Part shown: piece by piece, positions 9,001 through 9,857 of the stretch | Numbering within the stretch: position 1 is the stretch's first letter | Layout: each line of letters starts with the position of its first letter | NCBI GenBank assembly: GCA_938038735.1 | Contig: CALHSW010000014.1 | Coordinates: 1-9,857 of the forward strand | Direction of reading: 5' to 3' | DNA from: an uncultured Bacteroidia bacterium | GTDB lineage: Bacteria; Bacteroidota; Bacteroidia; Bacteroidales; CAJPTX01 | DNA: 9,857 nucleotides | Made by a program: the position numbers and the translations under genes | The notes under the pieces: model-generated | The model's input: the letters and a program-made list of their open reading frames with translations, nothing else | Databases searched by the model: none | Told to the model about the DNA's origin: nothing

Positions 9001-9857
9001 CCGTGGCGAGAATGAGAAGTTTACGGTGACGGTGACGGTGGCTTCGAGCGGTTCACCGGTTGAGGGAGCCAACGTGGAGATAGAGGGGCAGACGGCTATT
9101 TCAACCGAAAAGAACGTTACGAAGTTCTCGCTCGAGTCGGGTATTTACACTGTCAAGGTAAGCAAGGGGGAGTATGCCCCCGAAAAGCAGAATTTCTTTG
9201 TGGATGGCAAGGATGCCGCTGTGGCGGTGGAGCTGCGCCCGATGTTGAAGGTGATGTTCAACGCTAACGGCGGTAAGTTCGCTGATGGGAAGCCAACCCA
9301 AGAGGTGGAGGTAGCAAAGGGCGATAGGATTAGCCCATTGGCTGAGAATCCAGAGAAGCTAGGCTTCACCTTCGTGGAGTGGCAGCTAAACGGCGTAGCG
9401 TACGACTTCAGCCAGCCGGTGAACGGCAACATCACGCTGAAGGCGGTGTGGAAGGCGGGCACGACACCCACGACCTACACGGTGACCTTCGACTCGGACG
9501 GCGGCACGGCGGTGGCGGCGCAGACGGTGAAGAAAGGCGAGAAGGCGACGAGGCCGGCCAATCCTACAAAGGATGACTTCACCTTCAAGGGCTGGTACCT
9601 ACCGGACGGTACGGAGTACAACTTCGATAACGAGGTGAACGCCGACATCACGCTGAAGGCGAAGTGGGAGGCGACGGGCACGACGCCCACGACCTACACG
9701 GTGACCTTCGATACGGACGGCGGCTCGGCGGTGGCGGCGCAGACGGTGAAGGCGGGCGAGACGGCGACCAAGCCGGCCAATCCTACCAAAACGGGCTTCA
9801 CGTTCGTGGAGTGGCAGCTAAACGGCGTAGCGTACGACTTCAGCACGAAGGTGAACG
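3023..9857 (+). CDS. giant secreted modular surface protein with Big2-like, CnaB/PEGA-like and InlB-type repeats (3' end beyond window)
   Basis: A single frame with no stop from ATG 3023 to the window edge, at least 2278 codons. Seen: a signal peptide (1-24); a mostly beta-rich region to about residue 1392 with Big2-like segments (clearest 154-239 and 1300-1392); eight tandem beta-sandwich modules of 76-93 residues (1393-2073); and InlB B-type repeats from 2075 on. There are few cysteines (I count 18, 66, 1037, 1166 and 1350), none in the repeat arrays. Proteins built this way are typically exported, extended stalk-like adhesins; that role here is inference, and the binding part is not identified. 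I see no enzyme motif. The C-terminus, where a type IX sorting domain or other anchor would be, is outside the window. It has its own promoter and follows a strong terminator, so it is probably transcribed separately from ftcD. Base composition shifts towards high GC in the InlB array. Confidence 0.88.
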   Translation, partial: MKYKRRLLLTLLLGLLACTVPLAAQTPPRVESVKVSIKGAEPGKAYQTATMDARGNALPVTFVIECYPAGSWQSVTSIGLDGAKLGGVLYNPGFRNPRWKLPTWLKRTDLGWELTTRTVPGKEGEIDAAVQLDSDGNGTQSFGPVKVQVKDIHVDKISLTVEPQGKIIVGRGGTIKVKYEPENATDKRVKFDYDANNLTIEPTEEVGVYRFTAKGQSNVDVTATAENGSSSAKATAKINTVQYGISAIKLSMQGSGEQGGIGFDNEIYRHKTKVWHIEAEVTSNGPIEGNVYDMVGWTLVANDPAYTRDGSRAAIYGNSKEGVNDRDKSGFSKIVYPQFESEHQYKVNDREYKTVISYAFKADEVINESPFFLLKLELKGKPNVNDTYRLKIGEYFVNHFRIDQADTMLLVGSEPNGFITVTPEPEMAYEQRFTVDAGLTGKLGDQLAVDRDNPNRYNFSVGSEEGGRTLTIKAKDRDRYSRNVTVKVGKVEPESISVLNKTTGKEINPGDLLELAQGEKVDLLVSVEPEKVYDATFTFKDVTRIRADRFLASDAGKLKITAQGHAWGTPGLYTVEAQESRKTESAKGSFTLTSVANKAGQASAKVVFAFSYTVKTNKVSTIKLSKSELNFTYDVDADGQIREGAQVVRIDVLPETAADRTFSFKDVPAWLDILDVQGNSVKGATQKLTLGEYYFKVSDQNQVSGNKEKVVGDIKVVSTSVASVESLLTVNLNYIKVTGYTVAIDPSPLTVNEPAVLTIAAEPPQASNPHFRLVVESNTATTRNWLNDIAVLDASGRKVNSLGGLVGIVSEPGKFTVVSNKKTDDGEELSFKIQAVEQKGVNATYGEPFKVEPKGIEDISYENELLVEIRDQYFRHDYTPLEVKVDPVDIVNPRVEFVNAVNRKEAPKYVDVEGPVNGYYLFTPKKVYRDRYEEHEEQLIGTPKDQNSGDVNGGNITVKVVNVRAEGIEVVDMDGKDITQGPNPVVRGVTKNFPFRVKVKPWNVSLAAVELKPMAGTTNLIAGLRPSHIARDSAEKCLVLDYLLNVDKNFTKAAFTVGHKYLQAGAPIPTVTFEQKTPKIQKLTVEPAEVTLVGKDDKTLVKVTYSLGNAFDKRVTFVKHGVPNVDLKVVSHLDSVYTYELRVTNDVESEGKVTFKPVVGEGETVCNVKVINPKGLQELSFTRTEPVELTLGEAGKDYVEFDLVAKSKDIAVVDALFEKVEWRLEGNRMEFAKYLKVEKLGYEVATGAAEASWKVKLTGLNVTANGLKDIPLKLQAWLSGKSTGVLPVKVHYGAKANEKTVERVAFPVASLELAVGETKTVDMQVTPQDVSLKQLRWDFPKANSNTIGVCPGATWNQLQITGEQVGNTWLRVRAADRLGVYTSPMLYVKVVSGYYDLVLDAVDGESNPLEGVRVVVSNDKKTIIFDGYTTSSSNRVTVRVEGNKRYVVEASRGGYKTANMNIQVSNSPVQKELVLDRNLSEPVLYGVRVKVDDGTNPIPGAEVALAGFDRQQTKADGVAQYYQVPAGSYSVSVRADGFEPSSKVINHVGEKNSEVTISLQKSSTPSAPKHALTVTVLDDESGTPLQDARVTLEARPVQMTDIAGQVTIENLADGKYGIVVEGPANGWTDPDGKNVKFNPQTFLQDIQGADGTHEVRLERVVGGVTPPQPETHKLTVIVRESEFGGLLNGAEVRLSGVASKITKDGQVVFNDLVGNQKARRVDVSKAGYVSQSQEVVVSQEDEIVRFVLAPQTYSVTLTVKGKGGAPLSGATVYLDGNKKLVTSQDGVVTFETVRSGQHELMVAAVGYKDGKMTIEVASDFNGELQLAEGVSPVLNERTLTIVVKEGATVVKGATVRLESGEEQVTDVDGKAQFKVLDGEYTVKVSKVGYDAVEEKVTVEGGDEEKTIVIKASASPEVFRVVTISVLDAVTNAALSNAEVKIVGATPKQHEGNVWVYELKQGEYSYVVSSDGYKKHVAVLRVKQQNVAETVKLTRGENEKFTVTVTVASSGSPVEGANVEIEGQTAISTEKNVTKFSLESGIYTVKVSKGEYAPEKQNFFVDGKDAAVAVELRPMLKVMFNANGGKFADGKPTQEVEVAKGDRISPLAENPEKLGFTFVEWQLNGVAYDFSQPVNGNITLKAVWKAGTTPTTYTVTFDSDGGTAVAAQTVKKGEKATRPANPTKDDFTFKGWYLPDGTEYNFDNEVNADITLKAKWEATGTTPTTYTVTFDTDGGSAVAAQTVKAGETATKPANPTKTGFTFVEWQLNGVAYDFSTKVN
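3482..3739 (+). other. Big2-like Ig domain (residues 154-239)
   Basis: The pattern KISLTVEP, then GGTIKVKYEPENATDKRV, then YRFTAKGQSNVDVTATAENG matches the bacterial Ig-like group 2 layout: a first strand, a 'P-x-N-A-T-D-K-x-V' turn, and a closing 'G-x-x-x-V-x-A' strand. It is the clearest Ig-like unit in the N-terminal region. Similar but more divergent starts occur near residue 491 (VEPESISVL), residue 619 (VSTIKLSKSELNF) and in the segment containing IQKLTVEPAEVTLVG. Family assignment is by eye. Confidence 0.55.
6920..7198 (+). other. Big2-like domain before the module array (residues 1300-1392)
   Basis: TVERVAFPVASLELAVGETK followed by TVDMQVTPQDVSLKQLRWDF has the Big2 rhythm of 'LxLxxGxTxxxxxxVxPxxxxxxxxxW' and closes with a GNTWLRVRAADRLG strand. 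It marks the end of the N-terminal stalk just before the first CnaB/PEGA-like module. Assignment is by pattern only. Confidence 0.5.
7199..9241 (+). repeat. eight tandem CnaB/PEGA/carboxypeptidase-regulatory-like modules
   Basis: Eight related modules follow one another in the giant protein: nt 7199-7456, 7469-7705, 7727-8005, 8036-8272, 8273-8509, 8525-8758, 8777-9007 and 9014-9241 (residues 1393-2073). Each has an opening strand such as LTVTVxD, a 'PLxGAxVxL' turn, a 'T-D-x-x-G-x-V-x-F' strand, a 'G-x-Y-x-V-x-V-x-x-x-G-Y' strand, and a closing strand ending in 'V-x-L'. This is the prealbumin-like fold shared by CnaB, PEGA and carboxypeptidase regulatory domains. Such arrays usually form rigid stalks. 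The nucleotide copies are clearly diverged, so the array is old. Which of the three families fits best cannot be decided by eye. Confidence 0.75.
9245..9857 (+). repeat. InlB B-type (Listeria-Bacteroides) repeat array, continuing past the window
   Basis: Three repeats are visible: R1 9245-9451 (residues 2075-2143), R2 9473-9667 (2151-2215) and R3 from 9692, cut by the edge. Each follows the family pattern 'V-x-F-x-x-x-G-G', 'V-x-x-G-x-x-x-x-x-P', 'G-F-x-F-x-x-W' and 'I-T-L-K-A-x-W'. R2 keeps the classic GWYLPDGTEYNF; R1 and R3 have VEWQLNGVAYDF. R2 and R3 are preceded by a shared Gly/Thr/Pro-rich linker (GTTPTTYTVTF). The array is noticeably richer in G and C than the first half of the gene. 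Confidence 0.88.

Noticed and set aside
9023..9040. Three tandem ACGGTG hexamers as a phase-variable microsatellite
   Set aside because: Too few copies, and a 6-bp unit would not shift the frame; it simply encodes alternating Thr-Val in a beta strand.

Overview
The window looks like chromosomal DNA of a Bacteroidota member, probably order Bacteroidales. The grounds are two exact matches to the Bacteroidota -7 promoter element (TAnnTTTG), one of them with a well-spaced TTTG -33 element; an AT-rich leader before one gene; a fused glutamate formimidoyltransferase/cyclodeaminase; and a giant secreted protein carrying InlB-type (Listeria-Bacteroides) repeats. Genus cannot be fixed from the sequence. 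All supported genes are on the + strand.

Layout. (1) Bases 1-60 are probably the last 19 codons of an unidentified gene. (2) 235-690 encodes a Bcp/PrxQ-type thiol peroxidase. (3) 976-2682 encodes FtcD, the bifunctional folate-dependent enzyme of histidine breakdown, with a -7 promoter element about 65 bp upstream of its start. (4) The 340-bp gap 2683-3022 is rich in signals: a strong, nearly symmetrical intrinsic terminator, a small hairpin, a perfect 10-bp inverted repeat, a run of GTCAC boxes at 21-bp spacing, a well-formed promoter and a Shine-Dalgarno sequence. (5) From 3023 to the window edge runs one open frame of at least 2278 codons with no stop. It encodes a secreted or surface modular protein: a signal peptide, about 1370 residues of mostly beta-rich, Ig-like (Big2-like) sequence, eight tandem CnaB/PEGA/carboxypeptidase-regulatory-like beta-sandwich modules, then an array of InlB B-type repeats that is still continuing at base 9857.

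The first three genes are housekeeping or metabolic and show no clear functional link to each other or to the giant gene, which lies behind its own terminator and promoter and is probably its own transcription unit. The most notable part is that giant gene. Its repeat array shows mosaic nucleotide identity (the third InlB repeat joins the front of repeat 2 to the back of repeat 1), and its promoter carries phased direct repeats that could bind a regulator. I found no tRNA, rRNA, CRISPR array, insertion sequence or minus-strand gene.
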